8,393 bases of DNA, from positions 1 to 8,393 of the forward strand of contig JACCUF010000085.1 in NCBI GenBank assembly GCA_013811975.1. The letters run 5' to 3'. How positions within the stretch are numbered: the stretch's first letter is position 1; each line of letters starts with the position of its first letter. The translations under genes were made by a program, and so were the position numbers. The notes beneath the pieces were generated by a model that did no database searches, had not been told where the DNA came from, and saw only the letters and a program-made list of their open reading frames with translations. Of this stretch, positions 1-5,950 are shown piece after piece. The DNA comes from Geodermatophilaceae bacterium. GTDB lineage: Bacteria; Actinomycetota; Actinomycetes; Mycobacteriales; Geodermatophilaceae.

Positions 1-782
1 CTTTCGATCTGGGCCTGGTTCGCGGCGACGGGATCTTCGAGTCCTTGCTGGTACGCCACGGCGGGGTACGCGGACTGTCGGCGCACTTGTCCCGCATGGC
101 CGGCTCAGCCGAGCGCCTCGGAATGCAGGCGCCCGACCGTTCAGCCTGGGCTTCGTTGGCAGCGGCGTGCGCGGACGGCTGGCCGCCGGAGGTGGAAGGC
201 GTCCTGAAGCTCGTCATGACTCGCGGCTTGGAGGGCATTCCCGGTCCGCCGACCTGCCTGGCCACTCTGGCCCCGGTCGCGCAGGAGACGCTCCGGCAAC
301 GTCGCGAGGGAATCGGCGTCCGTATTCTCTCACTCGGCGTCGCCTCGGACGAGCGGGCCCGATCGCCATGGCTGCTGGGCGGTGCGAAGTCGTTGTCCTA
401 CGCGGTGAACAAGGCCGCGCTGCGACATGCGGAGGCCGAAGGGGCGCAGGACGTGGTGTTCGTATCCACCGACGGACTGGTCTTGGAGGGGCCTACGTCG
501 ACGGTCGTGTGGGCCGCCGGCCGCGCCCTGCACACCCCTCCGTTGGATAGCGGCATCCTTGCCGGAACGACCCAAGCCGATCTTTTCGAGCGGGCTGAGC
601 ACGACGGCTGGACGACCGTGTGCGTGCAGACCACGACGGCTGACCTCATCGCGGCCGATGCCGTCTGGCTGGTCTCGAGTGTCCGAGGCGCGGCCGCCGT
701 CACCTCGATCGACGGTGCGCCCCGAGGGGATGCCGGACTCACCCCCACAGTGCACCACCTGCTCGATCTCGACGACCACTGA
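1..782 (+). CDS. pabC: Aminodeoxychorismate lyase (class IV PLP aminotransferase), 5'-truncated
   Basis: The reading frame is already open at base 3 and starts with FDLGLVRGDGIFES, the N-terminal class IV aminotransferase motif (D-x-GL-x-RGDG-x-FE), so the true start lies just outside the window. The TTG at 45 is inside the fold and is not the start. The PLP-binding lysine is in GGAKSLSYAVNKAA (codon 387-389). The conserved DGLVLEGPTSTVVW segment and the PPLDSGILAGTT loop follow. The enzyme would convert 4-amino-4-deoxychorismate to p-aminobenzoate and pyruvate in the cytosol for folate synthesis. The family also holds branched-chain and D-amino-acid transaminases, which motifs alone do not exclude. 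The lyase call rests on overall resemblance to M. tuberculosis Rv0812 and on its position beside the Rv0813c-Rv0818 set. The gene converges on the response regulator gene, with 172 bp and a hairpin between them. Confidence 0.87.
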   Translation, partial: FDLGLVRGDGIFESLLVRHGGVRGLSAHLSRMAGSAERLGMQAPDRSAWASLAAACADGWPPEVEGVLKLVMTRGLEGIPGPPTCLATLAPVAQETLRQRREGIGVRILSLGVASDERARSPWLLGGAKSLSYAVNKAALRHAEAEGAQDVVFVSTDGLVLEGPTSTVVWAAGRALHTPPLDSGILAGTTQADLFERAEHDGWTTVCVQTTTADLIAADAVWLVSSVRGAAAVTSIDGAPRGDAGLTPTVHHLLDLDDH

Positions 783-932
783 CGCTGCCACGGCCAGGCC
801 GGGGACCCATCAACGATGACGTCGTAGCGAGAGTCCGAGACCTGCCCATGCGGTGCCCAGCCCAGAGGGAGGGAGGCGCCAGGTTCCCCGTTGCTGCGTC
901 CTTCATCTGAGAAACCGGCCACCAGGAGACGG

Positions 933-950
933 GGCCGGCAAGCGCCGGCC
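933..950. terminator. GC hairpin between convergent genes
   Basis: GGCCGGC-AAGC-GCCGGCC forms a perfect 7-bp stem with a 4-nt loop. It sits 4 bp beyond the response regulator stop on the - strand and about 150 bp beyond the pabC stop on the + strand. There is no clear U-tract on either side, as is common in actinobacteria. A shared bidirectional terminator is inferred from position. The rest of 783-954 shows no gene. Confidence 0.55.
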
Positions 951-954
951 GAAG

Positions 955-1608
955 TCACGGAGCCAGTCCCGACTGGTAGGCGAATACGACCAACTGTGCC
1001 CGATCCCGGGCGCCCAGCTTGGTCATCGACCGCCCCACGTGCGTACGCACGGTCGCCGGACTGACCACCAGAACCGCTGCGATCTCGTCGTTGGAGCGAC
1101 CGGTGGCAACCCAACCGACGATCTCCCGCTCGCGAACGGTCAGTAAGCCCAGCCGCGGATGCGCGGTAGTCCGGTTGGGCTGCCGAGTAACGAACTCCTC
1201 GATCAATTTGCGGGTCACCGATGACGCAAGCAGCGACCCGCCGTCGGCGACCACCCGGATCGCCTGGAGAAGTTCGGCCGGCTCGCCGTCCTTGATCAGG
1301 AAACCGCTGGCCCCGCCACGCAGGGCTTCGAACACGTACTCGTCTAGTTCGAAGGTAGTCAGCATGATCACCCTGGTCTCGGCGCAGGACGGGTCGTCGA
1401 CGATCTCACGCAGGGCCGTCAGTCCGTCCTTGACCGGCATCCGGATGTCCATCAGAAAAACGTCCGGATGCTCGCGCCGAGCCAAGTCGACGGCCTGCTG
1501 GCCGTCTTCGATCGAGCCGACCAATACGAGGTCTTCCTCGGTCTCGACCAGCACTCCGACCCCGAGTCGCACGAGGGACTGGTCGTCTGCGACCGCGACC
1601 CGGATCAC
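955..1608 (-). CDS. NarL/FixJ-family response regulator (REC + LuxR HTH)
   Basis: This 217-residue cytosolic transcription factor is the partner of the kinase gene just upstream. The receiver domain (about 1-120) has the acidic pair D8-D9, phospho-acceptor D54 in FLMDIRMP, switch T84 in MLTTFE and K106 in FLIKDGEP, so it should be phosphorylatable. A LuxR-type HTH follows in the C-terminal third (LLTVREREIVGWVATGRSN onward, with SPATVRTHV as the recognition region). I chose the GTG at 1608 because GTGA overlaps the kinase stop (TGA 1607-1605), a typical coupled junction, and because it starts the protein at MIRVAVADDQ as in family members. An in-frame GTG at 1632 would add eight residues. Neither start has a strong Shine-Dalgarno. 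The regulated genes are unknown. Such pairs often control an adjacent ABC exporter, but none is present here. Confidence 0.93.
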   Translation of the reverse strand: MIRVAVADDQSLVRLGVGVLVETEEDLVLVGSIEDGQQAVDLARREHPDVFLMDIRMPVKDGLTALREIVDDPSCAETRVIMLTTFELDEYVFEALRGGASGFLIKDGEPAELLQAIRVVADGGSLLASSVTRKLIEEFVTRQPNRTTAHPRLGLLTVREREIVGWVATGRSNDEIAAVLVVSPATVRTHVGRSMTKLGARDRAQLVVFAYQSGLAP

Positions 1609-2852
1609 GACGACTTGCCCAGGGGCAGCCACGCCTCAACGGCGAACCCACCGCTCTCCCCGCCGCCTGCCGAGAGATTCCCTCCCAATGAGGTCGCTCG
1701 TTCCCGCATCCCGGTAACCCCTTGACCAGCATCGGGTCCTGGTATCGGACCTTTGCCGTCATCGACCACCCGTACCGAGATGGCGTCCTGCCCATAGTCG
1801 ACCGTCACCGTGACGTGCGACGCACGGGCATGGCGTACGACGTTGGTCAGCGACTCCTGGACGATCCGATAGGCCGCAAGGTCCACACTGGACGGAATCG
1901 AATGAGGCTCGCCGGATCCGGATAGATCCGCAGTTAGGCCACCCACGCGAACGGAGGACACCAGGTCGGGCAGGTCGTGCAGACCGGGCATCGGACGCAA
2001 CGGTGCGGCGCCGTCGGCGTTGCGGAACACCGCCAGGGTGGCGCGAAGTTCATCGAGAGAATCCTTGCTCGCCTGCTTGATCGCCGTCAGGGCGATCTCA
2101 GCCTGCTCCGGACGACGGTCCAGGACGTGCAGAGCGACGCCTGCCTGTAGGTTGATGACCGCTAGGCCGTGCCCGACGACGTCGTGCACCTCCCGCACGA
2201 CCGCGAGACGCTCCTCGTAGCGGCGCTGCTGGGCCCGTTCGGAAAGCTGCTGGGTCCGGCTGTCCCGTCGAGCCCGCTTGACCGCACCGACCGCCCATGG
2301 GACGAGCAGCCACCCGAGATAGGGCGCGAACCCACTGAGGCTGCCTCCGTCCACCATCCGGCCGATCGCCTCGCTGCCGAACACCGTCACGACGGCCGCC
2401 GAGCAGGCGATCAGCGAGAGTCTGGTCGGCAGCCACAGCGCGACCTCCACCATCAGGAAGCAGATCGCGAAGAACACTGGCCCAGCCGGGTAGCCGAGGC
2501 CGAAGTACAGCGCCGTGGCGCTCGTCGTGATCGCTAGAGCAGCCAAGGGTGCGGTCCGGCGGAAGAACAGACCAAGAGCCGACCCGGCGACCAACGCGAA
2601 AGCCAGCGCATCCACCTCGACGCGGTCGGTCTGATAGACGCCGGCACCGCGCGTTCCCAAGGACATAGCGACCGCTGCGACAGCGGCGAACGAAGCGTGC
2701 AGCAGGCCACTGCGCAATCCGGGCGCCCCCGAAGCATGTGCCCAAGGACCGCCGGCGGTGTGTGGCCAGAAAGGGCTGGGCCAGTTGCGATTCTCCGACC
2801 ACCGCGACGACCGGGCCAGGGGACCGTCAGCGCGGGGCGAGGGTTCGGCCAC
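1605..2852 (-). CDS. Membrane sensor histidine kinase (HisKA_3 family)
   Basis: This 415-residue NarL-partner kinase has a Pro-rich N-terminal tail (1-45) and then about six hydrophobic segments (about 50-67, 82-97, 102-120, 123-141, 145-161 and 174-191). A short coiled linker follows (about 192-215). The HisKA_3 dimerisation domain has phospho-accepting H223 in REVHDVVGH. The HATPase domain has an N box (QESLTNVVRHA, N337), G1 (VVDDGKGP, D364-D365) and G2 (GQGVTGMRERA). No extracellular sensor domain is visible, so the signal is probably read within or near the membrane. The GTG at 2852 gives the longest ORF and has no Shine-Dalgarno. A -10-like TAGTGT ends six bases before it, so a leaderless transcript is possible. 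The start is the least certain part of the call. The stop overlaps the response regulator start. Confidence 0.92.
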   Translation of the reverse strand: MAEPSPRADGPLARSSRWSENRNWPSPFWPHTAGGPWAHASGAPGLRSGLLHASFAAVAAVAMSLGTRGAGVYQTDRVEVDALAFALVAGSALGLFFRRTAPLAALAITTSATALYFGLGYPAGPVFFAICFLMVEVALWLPTRLSLIACSAAVVTVFGSEAIGRMVDGGSLSGFAPYLGWLLVPWAVGAVKRARRDSRTQQLSERAQQRRYEERLAVVREVHDVVGHGLAVINLQAGVALHVLDRRPEQAEIALTAIKQASKDSLDELRATLAVFRNADGAAPLRPMPGLHDLPDLVSSVRVGGLTADLSGSGEPHSIPSSVDLAAYRIVQESLTNVVRHARASHVTVTVDYGQDAISVRVVDDGKGPIPGPDAGQGVTGMRERATSLGGNLSAGGGESGGFAVEAWLPLGKSS

Positions 2853-2864
2853 ATCAGGACACTA
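2853..2864 (-). promoter_or_regulatory. Possible leaderless -10 element for the sensor kinase
   Basis: On the - strand TAGTGT (2864-2859) is followed by six bases and then the GTG start at 2852, the spacing expected if transcription begins at the start codon. No recognisable -35 hexamer is seen. This is weak, and is offered because no Shine-Dalgarno precedes this GTG. Confidence 0.25.
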
Positions 2865-3049
2865 GGCCGCTGGCCGACATCCGGCGTCCCCGCCCGGACG
2901 TATCCAGGGGTACGCAGGCCCGCGTACGGCAATCGCGGCGCCGCCAACCCGGCCGGAACATGGACAGCCCCCGGGCTGCTCCACTCTCGCACCAGAGGGG
3001 TGCGTGAGCGGGTCGGCTGGACTTGGCCGACAGCCCGAGGGCAGGGTAA

Positions 3050-3117
3050 CTGTCCGGTTGTCGCCGACCGCCGTCTACAAGAGGCGATGGTCGCTATCGA
3101 CGGCGGCTAGCGGACAG
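3050..3117. repeat. Long imperfect hairpin (7 + 8 bp stems)
   Basis: CTGTCCG (3050-3056) pairs with CGGACAG (3111-3117). After an asymmetric internal loop (11 and 4 nt), CCGCCGTC (3068-3075) pairs with GACGGCGG (3099-3106). The 23-nt apical loop carries a small GCGA/TCGC stem. On the - strand it lies about 180 nt past the beta-barrel gene stop and about 200 nt before the kinase start. It could end that transcript or act as a leader structure for the kinase. No U-tract is seen. Confidence 0.45.
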
Positions 3118-3295
3118 CCACCTCACGCGTCCGAAAAGTATGCAAGGTTTCAGACCACCTCCTCTCTCGTGTACGAAGCAGGCTACGACCAGATCGCCGA
3201 GTACGCCACCACATTCTTGGAACTCGGGTCAGATCAGCGAAGGACCGCCGGTCGAGCTCGCGGGGTCGGCGACCATGTCCCCACCAACTGACGGC

Positions 3296-3859
3296 TCAAC
3301 CCTCGATGGGAAGGGGCACGTCCCGCTCCAGGCGGGCTGATAGGTGCGGCTGCAGTTCCTGGCCCAGAGCGGCCATGTCGACGGCGTACATAAGCGCACC
3401 GTCCACGATGCCGTAGAGCCGCTTGTTGGCCGTGACCTCCTTGGCCGTGCCGGTACGTGCGACGACGTCGGTAGCCAGTTCCCACGACGTGGTGGTGATC
3501 GAACGTCCGAGGTAGACCTCGACGATGCCGGTCGGATGGGCTAGCAGTACCTCGAAGTCATCGCCACCGCTGGCCCTCCACCAGCCGACCTCGCGGGCCG
3601 CCGGACGAATGATCTCCCCATCCGGCCCGATCAACCAGGTCCGGGACTCATATGCCAGGAACGGCCGTCCGTCGTGGCTGAAGCGGATCCACTGGCCGTA
3701 GTGGAATCCCTCGATGGTGGGGTAGTCACCCTGCCCGACGCCGGTCCATCCGCCCAGGAGTGGAAGCAGCGGGAGAATGCCAGGATGCACGTCCGGCCCG
3801 CTGCGTATGTCCGTGGTGTCGGACGGGATCGGCAGTGCCGGAACAGGATTCGGGTTCAA
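3296..3859 (-). CDS. FABP-like / nitrobindin-type heme-binding beta-barrel protein
   Basis: This 187-residue protein resembles M. tuberculosis Rv0813c and the nitrobindin (THAP4 heme-binding domain-like) family of ten-stranded barrels. The diagnostic GxWxGxG motif is residues 36-42 (GGWTGVG), after HPGILPLLPLL and before the conserved YPTIEGFHYGQ. H172 in LQPHLSARLERD matches the position of the proximal heme ligand in nitrobindins. Heme binding and nitric oxide or peroxynitrite chemistry are family knowledge and not shown here. No signal peptide is visible, so it is probably cytosolic. I chose the TTG at 3859 because TTGA overlaps the stop of the small ORF upstream and AGGGGA lies 8 nt before it (3873-3868). 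The longer in-frame GTG at 3922 would add a 21-residue, Arg/Ala-rich stretch that simply overlaps that small ORF. Confidence 0.85.
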   Translation of the reverse strand: MNPNPVPALPIPSDTTDIRSGPDVHPGILPLLPLLGGWTGVGQGDYPTIEGFHYGQWIRFSHDGRPFLAYESRTWLIGPDGEIIRPAAREVGWWRASGGDDFEVLLAHPTGIVEVYLGRSITTTSWELATDVVARTGTAKEVTANKRLYGIVDGALMYAVDMAALGQELQPHLSARLERDVPLPIEG

Positions 3860-3957
3860 CCCTGCGGTCCCCTGTAGACGGTCCAAGCGACCCGGAGCAG
3901 CAGCACAACGCAGACTGCGCACACCACGACAAATGCGACCGCCAGAGTCGTACCCAC
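3856..3957 (-). CDS. Small single-pass membrane peptide, 33 residues
   Basis: GTG at 3957 opens a 33-codon frame ending at TGA 3858-3856. The peptide begins MGTTLAVAFVVV, has one hydrophobic helix (about 4-24, with two Cys: VCAVCVV), then an aromatic/basic edge (WTVYRGPQG). The stop overlaps the TTG start of the beta-barrel gene (TTGA), which argues for translational coupling, and the competing frame here reads as low-complexity Arg/Ala sequence. AGGG lies 8 nt before the GTG as a weak ribosome binding site. It lies 67 bp after the sseC stop in the same direction. I do not recognise the family. A membrane tether or helper for the next protein is only a guess. Confidence 0.5.
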   Translation of the reverse strand: MGTTLAVAFVVVCAVCVVLLLRVAWTVYRGPQG

Positions 3958-4024
3958 GACAGCGACCCTAGCTGCCCGGCCCCCGACTGACCGCCGCCCC
4001 GCGCCGGACGTAGCGAAGTGGCCG

Positions 4025-4327
4025 TCAGCTCAGTGCGATCGCGGCCTCGGTGAGTCCGCGCTCGGCGATCACCGCTGTCTGTCCACGGCCGGCCGGGGAC
4101 AGCGCACGCAGCGTCCACGCACCGGGTGCGGCGAAAAACCGGTAATCCCCGGTCGCGCTGCTGACGACCTCGGCGGTGAACTCACCGGTGGCATCCAGCA
4201 GCCGTACGTAGGCGGCCGGGACCGGGGCCCCGTCTGATTCGACGACACCCTGGATCACTGTTTGGGTCTTGAGGTCGACGCCTTCCAAGCCGGCACCGTT
4301 GGCCTTCTGCGCAGGGGCTCCGCACAT
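4025..4327 (-). CDS. sseC: SseC-type DUF1416 protein
   Basis: This 100-residue cytosolic protein closely resembles mycobacterial SseC (Rv0814c/Rv3118). It starts MCGAPAQKA and carries the family blocks YVRLLDATGEFTAEVV (about 40-55), SSATGDYRFFAAPG (about 56-69) and WTLRALS (71-77), a small beta-sandwich like carboxypeptidase regulatory domains. Its length equals the family's usual size. The biochemical role is not established. The family is almost always next to the CysA-type sulfurtransferase, as here, so it probably works with it in sulfur transfer or thiosulfate metabolism. ATG 4327 lies 9 bp after the cysA stop in the same direction, so the two should be cotranscribed. The Cys at position 2 is the only Cys and is shared with SseC. 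Confidence 0.92.
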   Translation of the reverse strand: MCGAPAQKANGAGLEGVDLKTQTVIQGVVESDGAPVPAAYVRLLDATGEFTAEVVSSATGDYRFFAAPGAWTLRALSPAGRGQTAVIAERGLTEAAIALS

Positions 4328-4336
4328 CGCCCATAC

Positions 4337-5176
4337 CTACTTCGGGTCGCCGAGTTCGATCGGGACGCCGACCAGGGAGCCGTACTCGGTCCAGGAGCCG
4401 TCGTAGTTCTTGACGTTCTCGTGGCCGAGCAACTCGCGAAGGACGAACCAGGTGTGCGATGAACGCTCACCGATCCGGCAGTAGGCGATCGTGTCCTTGC
4501 CCCCGTCGATGCCGGCGTCGGCGTAGAGCTTGGTCAACTCGTCGTCGGTCTTGAACGTGCCGTCCTCGTTGGCCGCCTTGCTCCACGGCACGGACAGCGC
4601 TCCCGGGATGTGGCCGGGACGCTGGGCGCCCTCCTGCGGCAGATGCGCCGGGGCAACCAGGCGACCCGCGAACTCATCGGGCGAGCGCACGTCGACGAGG
4701 TTTCGCTCGCCGATCACCGAGACGACCTCGTCACGGAACGCGCGGATCGAGGTGTCCTGCTCCTGGGCGGAGTAGGACGTCGCGTCCCGAGAGACGGTGG
4801 CGTCAGTCAACTCGCGGGAGTCCAGCTCCCACTTCTTGCGGCCGCCGTCGAGCAGCACGACGTTCTCGTGGCCGTACAGCTTGAAGTACCAGTAGGCGTA
4901 CGCGGCGAACCAGTTGTTGTTGCCGCCGTAGAGCACGACCGTGTCCTCGTTGCCGATGCCTTTGGATGAGAGCAGCGCCTCGATCTGCTCCTTGTTCACG
5001 AAGTCGCGGCGCACCGGGTCCTGGAGGTCGGACTTCCAGTCCAGCTTCACCGCGCCGGCGATGTGCCCCTTGTCGTATGCACTGGTGTCCTCGTCGACCT
5101 CCACGAAAACGAGGCCGTCATCGTCGAGGTGCTGTTCGGCCCAGTCGGCAGAGACCAGGACGTCATTGCGGCTCAT
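4337..5176 (-). CDS. cysA: Thiosulfate sulfurtransferase, tandem rhodanese (CysA2/SseA type)
   Basis: This 279-residue cytosolic enzyme transfers sulfane sulfur from thiosulfate (or mercaptopyruvate) to an acceptor thiol. The N-terminal rhodanese domain (about 1-125) has lost its cysteine: the loop reads YGGNNNWFA. The C-terminal domain (about 145-279) has catalytic C233 in AYCRIGERSSHTWF, as in mycobacterial CysA2/CysA3. Other conserved blocks are KGHIAGAVKLDW, LLDGGRKKW, LVDVRSPDEFAG and RPGHIPGALSVPW. ATG 5176 is chosen over the longer frame because it gives the normal N-terminus and has AAGGAG 10 nt upstream. That site lies inside the last codons of DUF4395, whose stop is only 5 bp before the ATG, so the two are tightly linked. 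Expression probably follows the cysteine attenuator ahead of DUF4395. CysA here is a historical name and not the sulfate-transport ATPase. Confidence 0.95.
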   Translation of the reverse strand: MSRNDVLVSADWAEQHLDDDGLVFVEVDEDTSAYDKGHIAGAVKLDWKSDLQDPVRRDFVNKEQIEALLSSKGIGNEDTVVLYGGNNNWFAAYAYWYFKLYGHENVVLLDGGRKKWELDSRELTDATVSRDATSYSAQEQDTSIRAFRDEVVSVIGERNLVDVRSPDEFAGRLVAPAHLPQEGAQRPGHIPGALSVPWSKAANEDGTFKTDDELTKLYADAGIDGGKDTIAYCRIGERSSHTWFVLRELLGHENVKNYDGSWTEYGSLVGVPIELGDPK

Positions 5177-5181
5177 AGCGG

Positions 5182-5685
5182 TCAAACTCCTTCGGTGGCG
5201 CGTACGGCGGTCGTACGCTTCGACAAGTTGTACGGTGAAAGACGAGGCAGGGCACGTTGTCCGAGCAGGTACATCTCGCAACCCAGGCAGAAGCCCGTGG
5301 TCGCGTTGAGCAGCGCCGCCGCCACGGCGAATCCCGCCGCGACGGCTCCGACCACCGGTGCACCGGCGAAGTAACCGACGGTGGCCACGGCGGCAAAGCC
5401 GAACCCGACCAGCTGGGCGAAACGCAGCGGGGTCTGGGGTTCACGGCGCACGACCGGCGCCAGCCTTGGGGCGACCAAGATGCGGAAGGCGATGCCGTAC
5501 GGCGAGTAGGCCAGCCCGACGAATGCGCCTATTGCGAAGACAGCGGTCTGGAACAGCAGGATCTGGCCACTGGACAACAGCAAGCCGGTGGCCAGGACGA
5601 ATGAGGTGACCCACGCGCTGAACCGTGGCCCTCGGACATCTACGAGGGGAGTACTCGGGGGATTCGGCATGTGCGGGCTTGACAT
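5182..5685 (-). CDS. DUF4395 integral membrane protein
   Basis: This 167-residue inner-membrane protein matches the actinobacterial DUF4395 family: VDVRGPRFSAWVTS near the start, SPYG at 61-64, LRFAQLVGFGFA at 87-98, and the signature GFCLGCEMYLL with C133 and C136 near the end of the last helix. Four hydrophobic helices are visible (about 22-40, 42-60, 88-108 and 110-130). The CxxC and its place between a membrane thioredoxin and a sulfurtransferase suggest a role in thiol redox or sulfur trafficking. No activity is established for the family. ATG 5685 has the ideal AGGAGG five to six bases upstream. That Shine-Dalgarno is complementary to the end of the cysteine leader ORF and is the likely point of control. 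The long gap to the thioredoxin gene and the leader ORF there indicate an own promoter. Confidence 0.9.
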   Translation of the reverse strand: MSSPHMPNPPSTPLVDVRGPRFSAWVTSFVLATGLLLSSGQILLFQTAVFAIGAFVGLAYSPYGIAFRILVAPRLAPVVRREPQTPLRFAQLVGFGFAAVATVGYFAGAPVVGAVAAGFAVAAALLNATTGFCLGCEMYLLGQRALPRLSPYNLSKRTTAVRATEGV

Positions 5686-5790
5686 CAGAGCCTCCTGTGG
5701 ACCGGACGGGAACGCGCGTCGGCGCGGCCACTGAGGATCGTGTAAGACTCGGCTGGAGTCTTCGAAGGGTCAGTGACCTTCTAGGAGGCC
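5683..5790 (-). promoter_or_regulatory. Cysteine-responsive translational attenuator (candidate)
   Basis: On the - strand, GGCCTCCT (5790-5783) can pair with AGGAGGCT (5696-5689): seven Watson-Crick pairs plus one G-U. The 86-nt span between them can fold by itself: AAGACTC-CAGCC-GAGTCTT (5762-5744) is a perfect 7-bp hairpin, and GAAGGTC-ACT-GACCCTTC (5781-5764) makes a bulged stem. The closed form would hide the DUF4395 ribosome binding site. A ribosome paused at the late Cys codons of the leader would cover the complementary segment and leave the site open. The mechanism is inferred by analogy with mycobacterial polycysteine leader ORFs. Confidence 0.6.
5690..5696 (-). promoter_or_regulatory. 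Shine-Dalgarno of DUF4395, sequesterable by the leader
   Basis: AGGAGGC (5696-5690 on the - strand) lies just before ATG 5685. Its exact complement GCCTCCT is present at 5789-5783 in the final codons of the leader ORF, so the site can be masked when the leader end is ribosome-free. Confidence 0.75.
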
Positions 5791-5855
5791 AGACACAGGC
5801 AGCTGCCGAGGCGGCACAGATCCACTGTGCGGCGCGTCGTAAGCAGCAAACCCAT
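5781..5855 (-). CDS. Cysteine-containing regulatory leader peptide (24 residues)
   Basis: ATG 5855 opens a 24-codon frame ending at TAG 5783-5781. It reads MGLLLTTRRTVDL and then a Cys-rich end, CRLGSCLCLAS (C-x4-C-x-C). The TTRRTVDLCR block resembles the short leader peptides found ahead of sulfur genes in actinobacteria. In M. smegmatis a leaderless polycysteine ORF precedes the homologous operon and attenuates it in response to cysteine. No Shine-Dalgarno precedes the ATG. A -10-like TACGGT ends six bases before it, which fits leaderless translation. The peptide itself is probably not functional: its translation is the sensor. Its final GCC TCC TAG codons hold the anti-Shine-Dalgarno. It lies 95 bp after the thioredoxin stop and 95 bp before DUF4395. 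Confidence 0.82.
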   Translation of the reverse strand: MGLLLTTRRTVDLCRLGSCLCLAS

Positions 5856-5867
5856 GCCACGACCGTA
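5856..5867 (-). promoter_or_regulatory. -10 element giving a leaderless transcript of the cysteine leader
   Basis: TACGGT (5867-5862) fits the TAnnnT -10 pattern and ends six bases before the A of ATG 5855, so the ATG would be at or next to +1. No clear -35 is seen. The upstream 5868-5950 is GC-rich with a GCGCC/GGCGC inverted repeat and no gene. Confidence 0.45.
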
Positions 5868-5950
5868 CCAGCGCACACTTCCCTCCCCGCGCTCACCGGT
5901 CGGTCCGCGCCTCCTCGCTGGCGCTCGGTCGATGCTGCCACCCTCCCGGC

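Larger units (their letters stand above)
2853..3295. other. 443-bp stretch without a confident gene, rich in inverted repeats
   Basis: This stretch lies between the kinase start and the stop of the beta-barrel gene, both on the - strand. It holds several inverted repeats: CGTCC-6-GGACG (2885-2900), GTACGC-6-GCGTAC (2910-2927), GTCGGC-8-GCCGAC (3012-3031) and a large imperfect hairpin (3050-3117). A perfect Shine-Dalgarno AGGAGGT lies on the - strand at 3163-3157. An open frame on the + strand (3004-3291, GTG start, 95 codons) has gene-like third positions only in its middle (about 3160-3240). It has no recognisable domain and no clear ribosome binding site, so I do not call it. The stretch may be regulatory DNA or an eroded gene. 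Confidence 0.5.

Noticed and set aside
783..954. Possible small gene or tRNA between pabC and the response regulator
   Set aside because: No TTCGA-type T-loop, no cloverleaf and no short frame with a ribosome site were seen. Only the GC hairpin is supported.
3004..3291. A 95-codon + strand frame in the gap before the sensor kinase
   Set aside because: It has no ribosome site, no recognisable domain, uneven codon use and overlap with the large hairpin. It could be an eroded gene but is not called.
3860..3922. N-terminal extension of the nitrobindin-like protein from GTG 3922
   Set aside because: It lacks a ribosome site, reads as Arg/Ala-rich non-conserved sequence and overlaps the small membrane ORF in another frame. 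TTG 3859 has a ribosome site and a TTGA overlap.
5177..5281. N-terminal extension of the sulfurtransferase beyond ATG 5176
   Set aside because: It overlaps the conserved end of DUF4395. ATG 5176 gives the normal rhodanese N-terminus, places the active Cys at 233 as in mycobacterial CysA2, and has AAGGAG upstream.
5441..5941. A 166-codon - strand frame with many Cys across the leader region, preceded by AGGAGG
   Set aside because: The Cys codons arise from the leader's TGC/TGT-rich DNA read in another frame, and the frame runs through the first half of DUF4395. The leader ORF fits better because it has an abutting -10 and a stop within the anti-Shine-Dalgarno.
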